DNA of 64,000 nucleotides from Clostridiales bacterium. Its GTDB lineage: Bacteria > Bacillota > Clostridia > Oscillospirales > Acutalibacteraceae. Positions within the stretch are counted from its first letter, which is position 1. Every line of letters starts with the position of its first letter. Shown piece by piece: positions 41,530 through 50,572 of the stretch. Made by a program: the position numbers and the translations under genes. The stretch spans positions 46,476 to 110,475 of the forward strand of contig JAAWNT010000005.1 of NCBI GenBank assembly GCA_022799115.1. The letters run 5' to 3'. The notes under the pieces are model-generated. The model was not told where the DNA came from, searched no databases, and was given only the letters and a program-made list of their open reading frames with translations.

Positions 41530-42041
41530 TGCTCTATTCCTCCAAAATCATCGTCAAAATCATCCAGTTTCACAAAAACAGCATCCTTTTTGGAGAAGGA
41601 AAGTTCCTCTCCCTCCTCGCGGGTTACGGTTACAATACCGTCTTCCAGACCTCCAAGGAGTCCGGAAAATTCCTTTTCTCCGTTTGACATGGGGCGAATC
41701 AGGCGAACCTTCACCGGAAAACCCTCAAATTTCTCGAAATGCTCCGGTCGCGTCAGTTCCCGCTCCAAACCCGGTGAACAGACCTCCAGACAATAGCTCT
41801 GCTCAATGGCGTCCAGCTCATCCAACGGATGATCCACCGCACGGCTCATAGCCTCGCAGTCCTCTATGGTCACTCCCTCCGGCTTGTCAATGAAGATACG
41901 CAAGTACCATTCGGCGCCTTCCTTCACAAATCGGACGTCCCATATTTCCAGTCCCAGGTCTTCCGCAATGGGCTGCGCAAGTTTCCAAACGCTCTGCACC
42001 GTATTGCCGCCCTGCTTTTTTTTTGCCATTTGATCGATCAT
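41526..42041 (-). CDS. rimP: Ribosome maturation factor RimP
   Basis: 171 residues. Motifs are GLEIWDVRFVKEGAEWYLRI, DCEAMSRAVDHPLDELD and YCLEVCSPGLERELTRPEHF. Needed for 30S assembly. The ATG at 42041 (MIDQMAKKK) has GAGG upstream; ATG 42029 is the alternative. First gene of the operon. Confidence 0.93.
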   Translation of the reverse strand: MIDQMAKKKQGGNTVQSVWKLAQPIAEDLGLEIWDVRFVKEGAEWYLRIFIDKPEGVTIEDCEAMSRAVDHPLDELDAIEQSYCLEVCSPGLERELTRPEHFEKFEGFPVKVRLIRPMSNGEKEFSGLLGGLEDGIVTVTREEGEELSFSKKDAVFVKLDDFDDDFGGIEQ

Positions 42042-42162
42042 CCTTTCCTCTTGGACCGGGCTTTGGGCGGTTTCCAACAACAACTGTTGTGAAAAATACA
42101 GGCTACCCTCACCTGTAAACGCAAACTCCTATCGGATAGGCTTGCGGACTTTTCGCCCATAG

Positions 42163-42193
42163 ACAAACAAAAGAGCGGGTCGCCCCACTCTTT
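42163..42193 (-). terminator. Terminator downstream of spoVT
   Basis: Minus strand: AAAGAGTGGG pairs with CCCGCTCTTT around a four-base loop, one mismatch, followed by TTTGTTTG. About 110 nt after the spoVT stop and before rimP. Confidence 0.7.
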
Positions 42194-42304
42194 CATCCTA
42201 CTCTTTCTATACTTTTAACATGATAGCACAATTTAAACCCGATTGCAAGGGTAACATTGCCTACCCATTCCCAGAAGGAAGAGCTTTGAATTATGCACTA
42301 TGCC

Positions 42305-42847
42305 TTATTCTTCCATCTGTTTTCCCAAAAAAGCCGTGGCGGTTTGAACCAACTTGGTCTCGGTCTCTCCGGGAATCATCTCTTGCTCTCCGGTCAGCAG
42401 AATCACCGCTCCGGTCACATCTCCCGCCGCCAAGATTGGATAAGCCACCAGCGCTGCACGATCCATCCCCTCAATGGGCATCAGGCGATTGGTTTCCCCC
42501 TGTCGGGCCACGTAGCCTCTGCGGGTCTCCATCAATTCCTCCATCAGTGGAGTAACGCGGCGTTCGAGATATTCCTTTTTTGAAACGCCCGCCGCGGCCA
42601 CTACATGATCCCGGTCGCACACCAGGGTAGGAAGTCCCGAGGTACGGGAAAGCACCTCGGCATACTGGGTGGCAAAAGGGGACATTTCCCCCACCGGCGA
42701 ATACTTTTTAAAAATCACCTCTCCGTCCGTATCGGTATAAATCTCCAAAGGGTCTCCCTCCCGGATCCGCAGCGTCCTGCGGATTTCCTTGGGGATTACC
42801 ACCCGGCCTAAATCGTCGATCCTTCTTACAATTCCTGTTGCTTTCAC
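42305..42847 (-). CDS. spoVT: Stage V sporulation protein T
   Basis: 180 residues. N-terminal AbrB-like DNA-binding domain (GIVRRIDDLGRVVIPKEIRR, then TLRIREGDPLEIYTDTDGEV) and a C-terminal GAF-like domain. In Bacillus it tunes forespore genes under sigma-G. GTG start after AGGAGG. Strong evidence that the organism forms spores or descends from spore-formers. A possible sigma-G-type promoter lies just upstream. Confidence 0.95.
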   Translation of the reverse strand: MKATGIVRRIDDLGRVVIPKEIRRTLRIREGDPLEIYTDTDGEVIFKKYSPVGEMSPFATQYAEVLSRTSGLPTLVCDRDHVVAAAGVSKKEYLERRVTPLMEELMETRRGYVARQGETNRLMPIEGMDRAALVAYPILAAGDVTGAVILLTGEQEMIPGETETKLVQTATAFLGKQMEE

Positions 42848-42892
42848 TTTATCTTATCCTCCTGCGGTTTTTTAATGTAATGAATGTACTCT

Positions 42893-42921
42893 TATTATCC
42901 GCAGGATTGGAAACAGTATGC
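42893..42921 (-). promoter_or_regulatory. Possible forespore sigma-factor promoter of spoVT
   Basis: Minus strand: GCATA (42921-42917), 17-bp spacer, GATAATA (42899-42893), close to the sigma-G pattern (GCATA-N17/18-CATAATA) and about 45 nt before the start. One -10 position differs. Confidence 0.45.
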
Positions 42922-43260
42922 ACAAGTTTTGGTAAGGTTTTTTTTGACAGCGCAGGAAAAACTTTTCATGACCTGTTTGCTTTTTGGGTGTCTATATGGA
43001 CAGATTATCGCAGCAAACATCCATTCCCCTTGGTTTTTCAATAATTGATGCATTTCGGATGAAACCCCAAACCATACTAAAAGGCAACCGGGCATAGGAT
43101 GATTTCCATATCCTTTCCAAATCGAAAAAGCATCCCATTTCCGCGGAACAAGCGATACAACATCCCCTTTTTTTCGAATTTTCCATGGAGGATGCGTTGT
43201 ATTCAAAAAACAGTTTCTCGATTCTCCCGTTCAATTGTTGTCTCATCCTTTGATGTCTAT
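42922..43260. other. Intergenic region, no gene recognised
   Basis: Between the spoVT promoter and the terminator at 43261. Short open stretches on both strands lack ribosome-binding sites and look random. Confidence 0.5.
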
Positions 43261-43311
43261 AAAAGAACGCCTCCAATCGTAGGATAACGCTACAATTGGA
43301 GGCGTTCTTTT
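43261..43311 (-). terminator. Terminator downstream of the solute-binding protein gene
   Basis: AAAAGAACGCCTCCAAT pairs with ATTGGAGGCGTTCTTTT, extended by GTAG/CTAC, one of the longest stems in the window; T-runs on both strands. About 60 nt after the gene on the minus strand. Confidence 0.83.
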
Positions 43312-43370
43312 ATTTTCCTCTGTCTCAATACAAATAGTAATTCCGGTCCGCTTTACTCGTTTTCTCTTTT

Positions 43371-44594
43371 TCAGTCATTTCTCACAATGGCGTCTTCCTT
43401 ATACAAAGCATCCAAAGTCGCATCGTCGGCCACGCCGTTTGCGTTCATCTTCATCCTATATTGAAAATCCTGTACGCCCCGTTGGGTTTCCTCATCATAA
43501 ACTCCGCTGGGTACGCCTGTTTCGTTGACTCCATAATAAAATCTAAGCTCAATCAGCCGCCTCTGCAAAACGGTCACTTGATCGCCGCTATCTCCCGACT
43601 TCAGCTGTGTTCCTGTCGGGAAGGGATTATTACCAGCAGGCAGACTGGAAACGCCGCTGCTTGCCTCCGGAGATGTCCCCCCTATTAAGTTCGGATACAT
43701 TTTACCCGCCATAAAGTCTACCGCATCCAGAATGGAGTTTCCCCTCCATTCCAGCAGCTCAGGAGCCATCTCAAAAACATTTCCCTCCTGCACAGCCGTC
43801 AGCTTGGAAAGCTCCGGATCTCCGGCCAACTGTTGTTTAACCCCCGGCGCGCAGAAAATGTAATTGGGATTTCCCAGCCTTAAAAGCTCCGGATCAATCC
43901 TTCCTCCCGTGGTATCGCTCACCGCGTTCACCGCCCCGGAGTAGTGGATCAGCTCGCTGGCAAATTGATCTCCCGTCACCGCTTTGCCCTTGAGATCAAA
44001 CAGATAACAAGCGGTCACCACCATATCTCCCCGCTGCCGTTCAGCAAGCCGCTGTACCTCGTCCAAAGCCATAAAAAAGCTTTTAGAGGTCCGTTGTCCC
44101 TTCTCATAGCCGGTCTTGGCCCCGCCCAGGGCGGAACCTAAATCCCGATATAGCTGCTCAATCTCCTCCTGGGTATCGGCCGGTTCCAATACAAGGGATT
44201 TTACGCCGGCCTCGCTCAGCGCCAAAGCCTGCTCTTGGGAAAGCGCCTGTTCGCTAATCACCAAATCGGCGGAAACCGCTTTAATCTGTTCTATATCCAG
44301 CCTGTCCATACCGTTTATCACAGGAAGCACCCGCAGATCATCCTGCGTACACTGCTCAGTACGCGCCGCCAGTTTAATCTCATATCCCATCGCCAGCACC
44401 ACATCGGCCAGCGAAGGGGACAGCACCGCTACTTTTTCCGGGCTGCTTTCAAATTTTACCTCTCCTACCGTGACAGGATAATCATCTTTTGCAGGAGAAT
44501 TCCCGGAAGAGGTATCCAGAAAATCGGAACACCCGGTAATGACGGTCATGAACATCATTACGACAAGTCCCGCCGCAATCAGTTTCCATTTCAA
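43371..44594 (-). CDS. Solute-binding lipoprotein (BtuF/FepB-like) with C-terminal peptidoglycan-binding domain
   Basis: 407 residues. A lipoprotein signal ends at VITGCSD (Cys22). Residues about 35-310 are a class III periplasmic-binding fold used for iron chelates or B12 (KVAVLSPSLADVVLAMGYEI, then YSGAVNAVSDTTGGRIDPEL). A linker leads to a PG_binding_1 repeat at about 335-400 (GDSGDQVTVLQRRLIELRFY, VYDEETQRGVQDFQYRMKMN). Start TTG with AAAGGAG eight nt upstream. No permease or ATPase gene is near. It may serve a transporter elsewhere or act as a wall-anchored binding protein; the ligand is unknown. Confidence 0.85.
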   Translation of the reverse strand: MKWKLIAAGLVVMMFMTVITGCSDFLDTSSGNSPAKDDYPVTVGEVKFESSPEKVAVLSPSLADVVLAMGYEIKLAARTEQCTQDDLRVLPVINGMDRLDIEQIKAVSADLVISEQALSQEQALALSEAGVKSLVLEPADTQEEIEQLYRDLGSALGGAKTGYEKGQRTSKSFFMALDEVQRLAERQRGDMVVTACYLFDLKGKAVTGDQFASELIHYSGAVNAVSDTTGGRIDPELLRLGNPNYIFCAPGVKQQLAGDPELSKLTAVQEGNVFEMAPELLEWRGNSILDAVDFMAGKMYPNLIGGTSPEASSGVSSLPAGNNPFPTGTQLKSGDSGDQVTVLQRRLIELRFYYGVNETGVPSGVYDEETQRGVQDFQYRMKMNANGVADDATLDALYKEDAIVRND

Positions 44595-44610
44595 AGAACA
44601 TACTCCTTTC

Positions 44611-45864
44611 TTACAACAGCCCTCGTTTTATTCTCGACTCTACCATAGAGATATACTGCTTGGCACAGCGAGGCGAACGCCCCCCGCGCTCCAAAGCCCA
44701 GCGTTCCGCGCCCAGCTCCAAGGCTTCTGACTCCACGTTCAGCCGCCGCTCCTTAGCCAAAGCGCGGACAATATCCAAATATTCCGCCTTTCCCGGTACG
44801 GAAAAGCTTACCGACAGGCCGAATCGGTCCGCCAAGGACAAGCTTTCCTGAATGGTATCCCGCCGGTGAACCTCATCTCCTTCCCGGTCCGAAAAGCGCT
44901 CCCGCAGCAAATGCCGGCGGTTGGAGGTGGCGTAGATGAGAGCGTTCTCCGGGCAGGCCGCCAAACCGCCCTCCAGCACCGCCTTTAATGCAGCAAAACT
45001 ATCGTCCTGCTTTGAAAAAGACAGATCGTCGATAAAAACAATAAACCGCAGAGGAACCTGAGCGATCCGCTCCACCAGCTTGGGAAAATCACACAGGCTT
45101 TCCTTTGGCATCTCCACCATGCGAAGCCCCTTATCGCAATACTCGTTGAGCAGCGCCTTCACAGTGGAGGATTTTCCCGTGCCCCGATCCCCATAAAGCA
45201 GGCAGTTATTGCAGGAAAGTCCCTCCAAAAAGGAGACCGTATTGTCATGCACCAACCCACGCGGAATCTCATAGCCTTTCAAGCTGGTAAGACGAATGCT
45301 GTCGGGATAGGCTACCGGCGCTATATCCCCTTCGCGCCATACAAAGGCGCGGTAACGGGCGTATATGCCGCATCCGTGTCTCCGGTAATAATCCGCCATC
45401 CAATCGAGGCACTGCGCAATCGAACCCCGCATTCCCTCAATAGGTTGTCCTGTCTTCCATCGGGGCAGGCTGTCCGCCATATCTCCCAATTCCTCCCGCC
45501 GCCGGTAAGCTTCAAGCATCTGCTCCGGGGTGATCTGAGCCACTTCCCGTAAAATTTTCATATCCCGCTGTACCGCCCAACGCACCGTGGCGGGCAGAAG
45601 ATTCTCCTCGCCAGCCGCCGCAGCCTTTGAAAAAGCGTTTTCATCGAACAAAACGGTCTCAGAGATGCAACCAGCTAAATTCTCACTGTATCCCCGGTCG
45701 CACAGCAGAGCAAAAAACTCCCCCCAAGCCCGGGTAAACTCCAGCGGATGGGATTCATACGCACACAGCAGCCGGTAAAACGCGCCCGGCACCGCCCGAT
45801 TTAAAATCCCCTTATATACAGAAAGCGACGAAAACTGAAGCGCCGCTTCGTCAGCCAAATACAT
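44611..45864 (-). CDS. DUF815 AAA+ ATPase
   Basis: 417 residues. The C-terminal half is the DUF815 ATP-binding domain: Walker A NCLLYGDRGTGKSSTVKAL, Walker B FIVFIDDLSFSKQDD, then LIYATSNRRHLLRERFSDRE. The N-terminal half is helical and specific to clostridial members. Function unknown; related to Mg-chelatase/AAA clamp-type ATPases. ATG 45864 with GGAGG eight nt upstream. Sits 16 nt ahead of the solute-binding lipoprotein gene, so they share a transcript, though a functional link is not obvious. Confidence 0.88.
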   Translation of the reverse strand: MYLADEAALQFSSLSVYKGILNRAVPGAFYRLLCAYESHPLEFTRAWGEFFALLCDRGYSENLAGCISETVLFDENAFSKAAAAGEENLLPATVRWAVQRDMKILREVAQITPEQMLEAYRRREELGDMADSLPRWKTGQPIEGMRGSIAQCLDWMADYYRRHGCGIYARYRAFVWREGDIAPVAYPDSIRLTSLKGYEIPRGLVHDNTVSFLEGLSCNNCLLYGDRGTGKSSTVKALLNEYCDKGLRMVEMPKESLCDFPKLVERIAQVPLRFIVFIDDLSFSKQDDSFAALKAVLEGGLAACPENALIYATSNRRHLLRERFSDREGDEVHRRDTIQESLSLADRFGLSVSFSVPGKAEYLDIVRALAKERRLNVESEALELGAERWALERGGRSPRCAKQYISMVESRIKRGLL

Positions 45865-45895
45865 CGGCAATTCCTCCAAAGGTCATGTCTTTCTT

Positions 45896-45924
45896 ATTTT
45901 AACCCCAATCCCCTTTGAAGTCAA
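45896..45924 (-). promoter_or_regulatory. Promoter of the DUF815-lipoprotein operon
   Basis: Minus strand: TTGACT (45924-45919), 17-bp spacer, TAAAAT (45901-45896), about 30 nt before the DUF815 start. The 45925-46300 region upstream holds nothing recognisable. Confidence 0.68.
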
Positions 45925-46300
45925 ACAAACTGACAATATCTTACACCGCTCCCTTGCGCTTCTTCCAAGGAATTCCTTTATCCGCCAGCATTTTTATAAC
46001 AAATTGGGAACAGACAGCCTCTATACTGACCAATCACATCAAATAGAAACTTTTACAGGAATCCGTCTGTGATCTAAAAATCTTATCCATAGCTCCCATC
46101 GTTTTTCAGAGATTACCTGTCTGAAATCCGCACATCTGTAATAGAGCCTTATCGGTATCGCCCGTTTGGGGCTTTCACATCCATTCCTTACGAATCTAGG
46201 AACAATCTGAAGAACGCATCACGTTCAAAGTCATAAAAAACGCCCCCGTTAATCAAACAAATTCCTCCTTCACACGGCGCTCCCTGCCTCCAAAACAACA

Positions 46301-46340
46301 AACGACGAGAGGTCAGCAAGACGCTGATCCTCTCGTCGTT
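46301..46340 (-). terminator. Terminator of the ABC transporter operon
   Basis: Minus strand: AACGACGAGAGG pairs with CCTCTCGTCGTT around a 16-base loop, followed by TGTTGTTTTG. About 50 nt past the permease stop. Confidence 0.75.
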
Positions 46341-46391
46341 CATCCCTTCTATGGGTGATGTAACAAGATGTACTTTGGATTTCCTGATTTT

Positions 46392-47807
46392 TTAGACCTC
46401 TCTGCGCACAAATCCATCCCAAGCCGTGAGAAGAAACACAACCATGTGCGCCGCAATAACAAGCAGGGCAAATCCCACCGTTTGACTGGCAAAGGGCGTG
46501 GAGCCCGTTACAATGGAATTAAGGTCTGTGTTGGCAAAAATGGTGTACCGCACCCAATCGATTTGCAAGATATTCTTCATAAAAAGTACGCCGCCGCTTC
46601 CAGCCAGCATGGCAAATAAGCTGACGCCGATGGCAAGCGCCGAGCTGCGCACCAGCGAGGAGATGGCAAAAGCCAGGGTGGACATCACGATCATGTTTAC
46701 GCTCCCCAGCAGGTACATCCACGCCATATGAAGAAATCCCGACTGTGCATGCACCAGCCCCCCCGAAACAGAAAGGTAAGGGGCTCCCAGATATTCGCCG
46801 CCGAAAAACAGCAATGTAAACAGGATGTTTACTACATAGAACAGGGCCAGCATCAAAAAGGAAAACGAAAGCACCATTACATATTTAGATGTTAATATTT
46901 TCCATCTTTTAACAGGATTGATAAGCAGGAATTTAATCGTTCCGCTGGAAAACTCACTGGCAACGCAACTGCCTGCGATGACAATAATCAGCAGGCTGAC
47001 CACCTGAATCAAAGACGTGGAAGAACTGAATACGCTCCAAAAATTATAATTCCAGTCTGTGGTCAGGCCGGAGACGCCCACATCCACCGTAACGTCATTG
47101 TCCAGACGGTATAAATTGATTAGCAGCTGATCCTCTTTTTTACTTAGCTCCTTGACAGCCTGCCCGCTTTGCTGGGTTTGTCTGGCCTCTTCCACCTCAA
47201 GCTTGAGGTACGCAGTCTCTTCCAGCAATCTGCTTTTCCAGTTTTGCCCGTCAATCGCCACATCATGATCCAAGCGATATTGAGAATTCCATTTGTTTTG
47301 CTCCTTTTGTTCCTTGGTAAGTGTTGGATCGGTGTCGATCCATTTGATATCCGCTCTGCAATACGCCTTCCAGTCCTTGTTAAGAATGGCGGTCTTGCTT
47401 TCGTCGAAGTAGGTATTGATCCGTTTGATCTCCTGTTCTCCGCCTTCCACCTCTTTCAGATGATCTATCTGCATTTTCTTTTCAAACATACGGTGGGCGG
47501 CGTCGGATCTCCAGTCATTTTGGCCATATGGCTCAATACTCTGCTCCTTCATAAAGGTATACTGTTCAATTTGCAGCTCATAGCCCTCCGGCTTGGCGTC
47601 TTTCAGATAATTGATCTGGTCGTCGTAATATTCTTCGGAATAGTTCCAATAGCTTTGCCTGCTATTTATCATGCTATTTTGCATCAACAGGGCGAACAGA
47701 TTGAGCCCCAGAGCCGCAAGCACCACCAAACCCAGCATAATATAGGTGCTCGCCTTGTGAAAAACCTTGATGTACTCGTTATGAATCAATCGAAAAAACC
47801 TAGTCAA
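46392..47807 (-). CDS. ABC transporter permease (ABC-2 type)
   Basis: 471 residues. One N-terminal span (YIMLGLVVLAALGLNLFALL), a large extracytoplasmic domain of about 220 mostly charged residues, then five spans (LIQVVSLLIIVIAGSCVASE, the characteristic FSSGTIKFLLINPVKRWKI, FSFLMLALFYVVNILFTLLF and others). This layout fits the NatB/BcrB-like ABC-2 exporters. TTG start after GGAGGGG, overlapping the ATPase stop. Substrate unknown; Na+ or peptide-antibiotic export are common among relatives. Confidence 0.88.
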   Translation of the reverse strand: MTRFFRLIHNEYIKVFHKASTYIMLGLVVLAALGLNLFALLMQNSMINSRQSYWNYSEEYYDDQINYLKDAKPEGYELQIEQYTFMKEQSIEPYGQNDWRSDAAHRMFEKKMQIDHLKEVEGGEQEIKRINTYFDESKTAILNKDWKAYCRADIKWIDTDPTLTKEQKEQNKWNSQYRLDHDVAIDGQNWKSRLLEETAYLKLEVEEARQTQQSGQAVKELSKKEDQLLINLYRLDNDVTVDVGVSGLTTDWNYNFWSVFSSSTSLIQVVSLLIIVIAGSCVASEFSSGTIKFLLINPVKRWKILTSKYVMVLSFSFLMLALFYVVNILFTLLFFGGEYLGAPYLSVSGGLVHAQSGFLHMAWMYLLGSVNMIVMSTLAFAISSLVRSSALAIGVSLFAMLAGSGGVLFMKNILQIDWVRYTIFANTDLNSIVTGSTPFASQTVGFALLVIAAHMVVFLLTAWDGFVRREV

Positions 47808-48747
47808 TTTGATTCCCCTCCTTTTCGGTCAGTTCAATGAACACATCCTCCAGCTTTTTGCGCTCTACCGGGGAGGCGCTGTAAAGGCGAATTCCTCCCT
47901 GCACCAGGGCGCAGTTGATATCCGCCACCCGCTCCTGGGCGTTTTCCACCGCCAGGGCCACCTCCAGTCGGTTGCCCTCCAGGACAGAAACCTCCTGATC
48001 CTGTATGGAGGCAAGCAATCCGGCCGCTCTGTCGGCGTCGTCCACCTGAAACACAAAATGCGCTTGGTTCCCCATGGCGTTTGTAATCATTTCATCCACC
48101 GTCTGCACATCGATCAGACTGCCGTTGACGATAATCCCAACCCGGTCGCACATCATCTCCATCTCGGACATCAGATGGCTGGATACCATCACGCTGATGC
48201 CCTCCTGATGGGCCAAATTTTTTAAAATATCACGCAGATCCTTGATCCCCGCCGGATCCAACCCATTGGTCGGTTCGTCTAAAATCAGCAGCTTGGGACG
48301 GTGCAGGATAGCCTGAGCCACCCCAAGGCGCTGCCGCATACCCAGCGAGTATTTTTTCACCTTGTCGTGGATGCGGTTGCTCATTCCCACCAGCTCCACC
48401 ACCTCGTCGATGCGCTGCTGCGTGACTCCTTTCCGCATACGGGCATATTGCTGTAGGTTCTGCATTCCGGTGAGATATTTATACAATTCGGGGTTCTCCA
48501 CAATGCCCCCCACATTGTTCATCGCTTTTTCGTAATTTTTCCGAATGTTGTAACCGTCCACCCAGATATCCCCCTCGTCGGTGCTCAGCAGCCCCACGAT
48601 CATCTTGATGGTGGTGGTTTTTCCCGCTCCGTTGGGACCTAAAAAACCAAAGACCTCACCCGCATAGGTCTCCATGGTGATATCATGCAGGATTTCCCGC
48701 TTCCCCATCCGTTTATTCACATGCTCCAATTTTAACGCAGTCGTCAT
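47800..48747 (-). CDS. ABC transporter ATP-binding protein
   Basis: 315 residues. Walker A FGFLGPNGAGKTTTIKMI, signature YSLGMRQRLGVAQAIL, Walker B LLILDEPTNGLDP, switch His in VMVSSHLMSEM. C-terminal extension as in drug or bacitracin exporters (BcrA type). ATG 48747 (MTTALKLEHVNK) has GGGGG eight nt upstream. Drives the permease encoded by the next, overlapping gene. Confidence 0.93.
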   Translation of the reverse strand: MTTALKLEHVNKRMGKREILHDITMETYAGEVFGFLGPNGAGKTTTIKMIVGLLSTDEGDIWVDGYNIRKNYEKAMNNVGGIVENPELYKYLTGMQNLQQYARMRKGVTQQRIDEVVELVGMSNRIHDKVKKYSLGMRQRLGVAQAILHRPKLLILDEPTNGLDPAGIKDLRDILKNLAHQEGISVMVSSHLMSEMEMMCDRVGIIVNGSLIDVQTVDEMITNAMGNQAHFVFQVDDADRAAGLLASIQDQEVSVLEGNRLEVALAVENAQERVADINCALVQGGIRLYSASPVERKKLEDVFIELTEKEGNQID

Positions 48748-48763
48748 CGTCTCTTCCCCCTTT

Positions 48764-49450
48764 CTACTCCGCAGCAACCGCAGAAGTTATGCTGTGGCCC
48801 GCTGTCCCGGATAAAATCTTCCACTGGCCGTCGGTATAAAGCATCTCCACCTGGAGATCGCTCTCTAGCGAGTATTTGTGCTCTTGTCGGCGCACCTCAT
48901 CAGGCGTATTCTCGCCGTTATATTTTTCACCGGCGTAAATGACCCCGGTCATATGATTGCTGTCGGCTTCTCCGTAAATCTCCAGCACCACCGAATAAGG
49001 GAATATTACCATCGCCCTGCCGGGGCCGGTTTTAGAAATCTTTACGTTCCCATTGGAGATGCCCGTCCATTTGGTAACATATCCGTTTCCCTTTGCGTTG
49101 TTCTCCAGCATGTTGTTCCACTCAGATTTCACAACTTCCTTGGTAAACATATAGGAATCCACGTCGCTTCCCGATGCCGTCCAATATTGATCCAATACTG
49201 TCTGCACCTCGGCTTTTTTCTTATCCAGCACATCGGCAGGCGTCTTGACGCCCAGCTTTTGATACGCCTCCGGAAGTATGGATATCTTGGCCACATCCTG
49301 CAAATACGCTTCCAGCGTCTCCTGGATTTGAGGCCGCTGCTTTTGGAAACTGAGCTCATCCGCTACGATAAACACCGCCAGGCCGATGAGCAGAACCAGG
49401 CCTAGGACCAAGCCTCGGTTCACCTTTCTCAATATGGTCTTGACTTTCAC
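48764..49450 (-). CDS. Membrane-anchored hypothetical protein of ABC operon
   Basis: 228 residues. One N-terminal span (GLVLGLVLLIGLAVFIVADE), then an outside domain with mixed alpha/beta character and no family I recognise. The end (LYTDGQWKILSGTAGHSIT) looks like an NTF2-like or SnoaL-type tail, tentative. GTG start after GGGGG. First gene of the three-gene exporter operon, so it is likely an accessory or sensor for the transporter. Confidence 0.65.
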   Translation of the reverse strand: MKVKTILRKVNRGLVLGLVLLIGLAVFIVADELSFQKQRPQIQETLEAYLQDVAKISILPEAYQKLGVKTPADVLDKKKAEVQTVLDQYWTASGSDVDSYMFTKEVVKSEWNNMLENNAKGNGYVTKWTGISNGNVKISKTGPGRAMVIFPYSVVLEIYGEADSNHMTGVIYAGEKYNGENTPDEVRRQEHKYSLESDLQVEMLYTDGQWKILSGTAGHSITSAVAAE

Positions 49451-49476
49451 AATGAAGTACCCCCTTTTTACTTAAC

Positions 49477-49497
49477 TGTATTATAATAACTAGTACA
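49477..49497 (-). promoter_or_regulatory. Possible GntR/YtrA-type operator
   Basis: Minus strand: GTACTA-N7-TAATAC within a TGTA...TACA frame, an inverted repeat just downstream of the -10 box of the ABC operon. YtrA-type regulators of ABC exporters bind such sites; none is encoded here, so the regulator would be elsewhere. Confidence 0.4.
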
Positions 49498-49502
49498 CTT
49501 GA

Positions 49503-49531
49503 AGTATAGAATAGAACGCCTCTTTTGTCAA
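49503..49531 (-). promoter_or_regulatory. Promoter of the ABC exporter operon
   Basis: Minus strand: TTGACA (49531-49526), 17-bp spacer, TATACT (49508-49503). Confidence 0.82.
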
Positions 49532-49724
49532 TAGCGCAGCCGTGAGATTTTGTAATTTCATTTATTTGTAACCTTTGCCACGCTTTTTTCAAATCTGAGA
49601 ACAAACGGGACAAAAAACACCGCCATTTTTATTCAGACAGTCCTTCGATCCTTGTGGGAGGCCCTATCAAACCGTCTCTCATTCGTCCACCGCGCCTTTT
49701 AATTACAGATCTCCTCTCAGACAC

Positions 49725-49752
49725 AAAAAGACCGGGAAATCCCGGTCTTTTT
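49725..49752 (-). terminator. Terminator downstream of the phosphoribosyltransferase gene
   Basis: AAAAAGACCGGG-AAAT-CCCGGTCTTTTT, perfect 12-bp stem with T-run, ten nt past the stop. Confidence 0.88.
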
Positions 49753-49761
49753 CATTGCATG

Positions 49762-50391
49762 TTAGATTTTAGAGTATCCATAGCTATTAACCATAGCGTC
49801 AATCTTTATCTTATCCTTACAGAGCGGACAATCGTGATAGGAGTAGGTATTGTAGTTTTGTAGATCGCCGGTGTCGAAAATCGAGTTAATTTCCAATCCG
49901 TTGATCTCCTCCACGGCGCTGAACAGCGCGCTGACGCCCACCACCTCGCCGCCGTAATAGCGGATGCACTCCAAAGAACGATTGATGGTTTTTCCAGTTG
50001 TTACCGAGGCCACCAGCAGCAGCACCCGTTTATTCCATAGCATACGCTGAACGTTATCTCGGAACAGCATTTGGTTGTTAGGATTGATTTCCGGCGTGAT
50101 GACCGCCAGGTCTGCGTCCTTATTAATGCCGGCCTGGGCCAGCTCTTCGGCTAAAAACGCGCCTACAATTCGGGTTCCCTCCAGACAAACCAGGGTATCC
50201 ACTGCCGTGCCGGAATAAGACTGGGCCAGCTCTCGTGCCGCCCGGCGCGCCATGCGGTGTTTCGATTTGATCTCGGTCATATCCACATAGTAGTTGACGT
50301 GGGAGTGGCTGGTGGCAAAGTGGCCAGGCACTACCTTTATCGTGATTTTCTTGTTCCGTTTGGATTGAATTTCCATCGCTCTTCCATCCAT
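49762..50391 (-). CDS. Phosphoribosyltransferase-family protein (orotate PRT-like)
   Basis: 209 residues with a type I PRT fold: the PRPP loop region reads KRVLLLVASVTTGKTINR, close to the classic VLLVDDVITTG but without the acidic pair. An N-terminal hood and DTLVCLEGTRIVGAFLAEEL precede it, and the tail has DCPLCKDKIKIDA with two cysteines. The missing Asp pair suggests altered or regulatory activity. ATG 50391 with AAAGGGG upstream. Single gene; true substrate unknown. Confidence 0.75.
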   Translation of the reverse strand: MDGRAMEIQSKRNKKITIKVVPGHFATSHSHVNYYVDMTEIKSKHRMARRAARELAQSYSGTAVDTLVCLEGTRIVGAFLAEELAQAGINKDADLAVITPEINPNNQMLFRDNVQRMLWNKRVLLLVASVTTGKTINRSLECIRYYGGEVVGVSALFSAVEEINGLEINSIFDTGDLQNYNTYSYHDCPLCKDKIKIDAMVNSYGYSKI

Positions 50392-50572
50392 GACAGCAAC
50401 CCCTTTCGGCAGCAGTTTCTATACGAAAATATCGTCTGCTGTTTGTTATTTTTTATATATTACCACAAAAGAATACAATTGTCCATCCTTATGGGGAAAT
50501 TTTATTCCTTACCTTCTAACTTCCCCAATGAATTTGTAACGGTTGCCGGATCCTCCGGGAATGGAGCTGTTA

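Noticed and set aside
42922..43276. Short reading frames on both strands upstream of spoVT
   Set aside because: No ribosome-binding sites, no plausible protein features, and composition unlike neighbouring genes.
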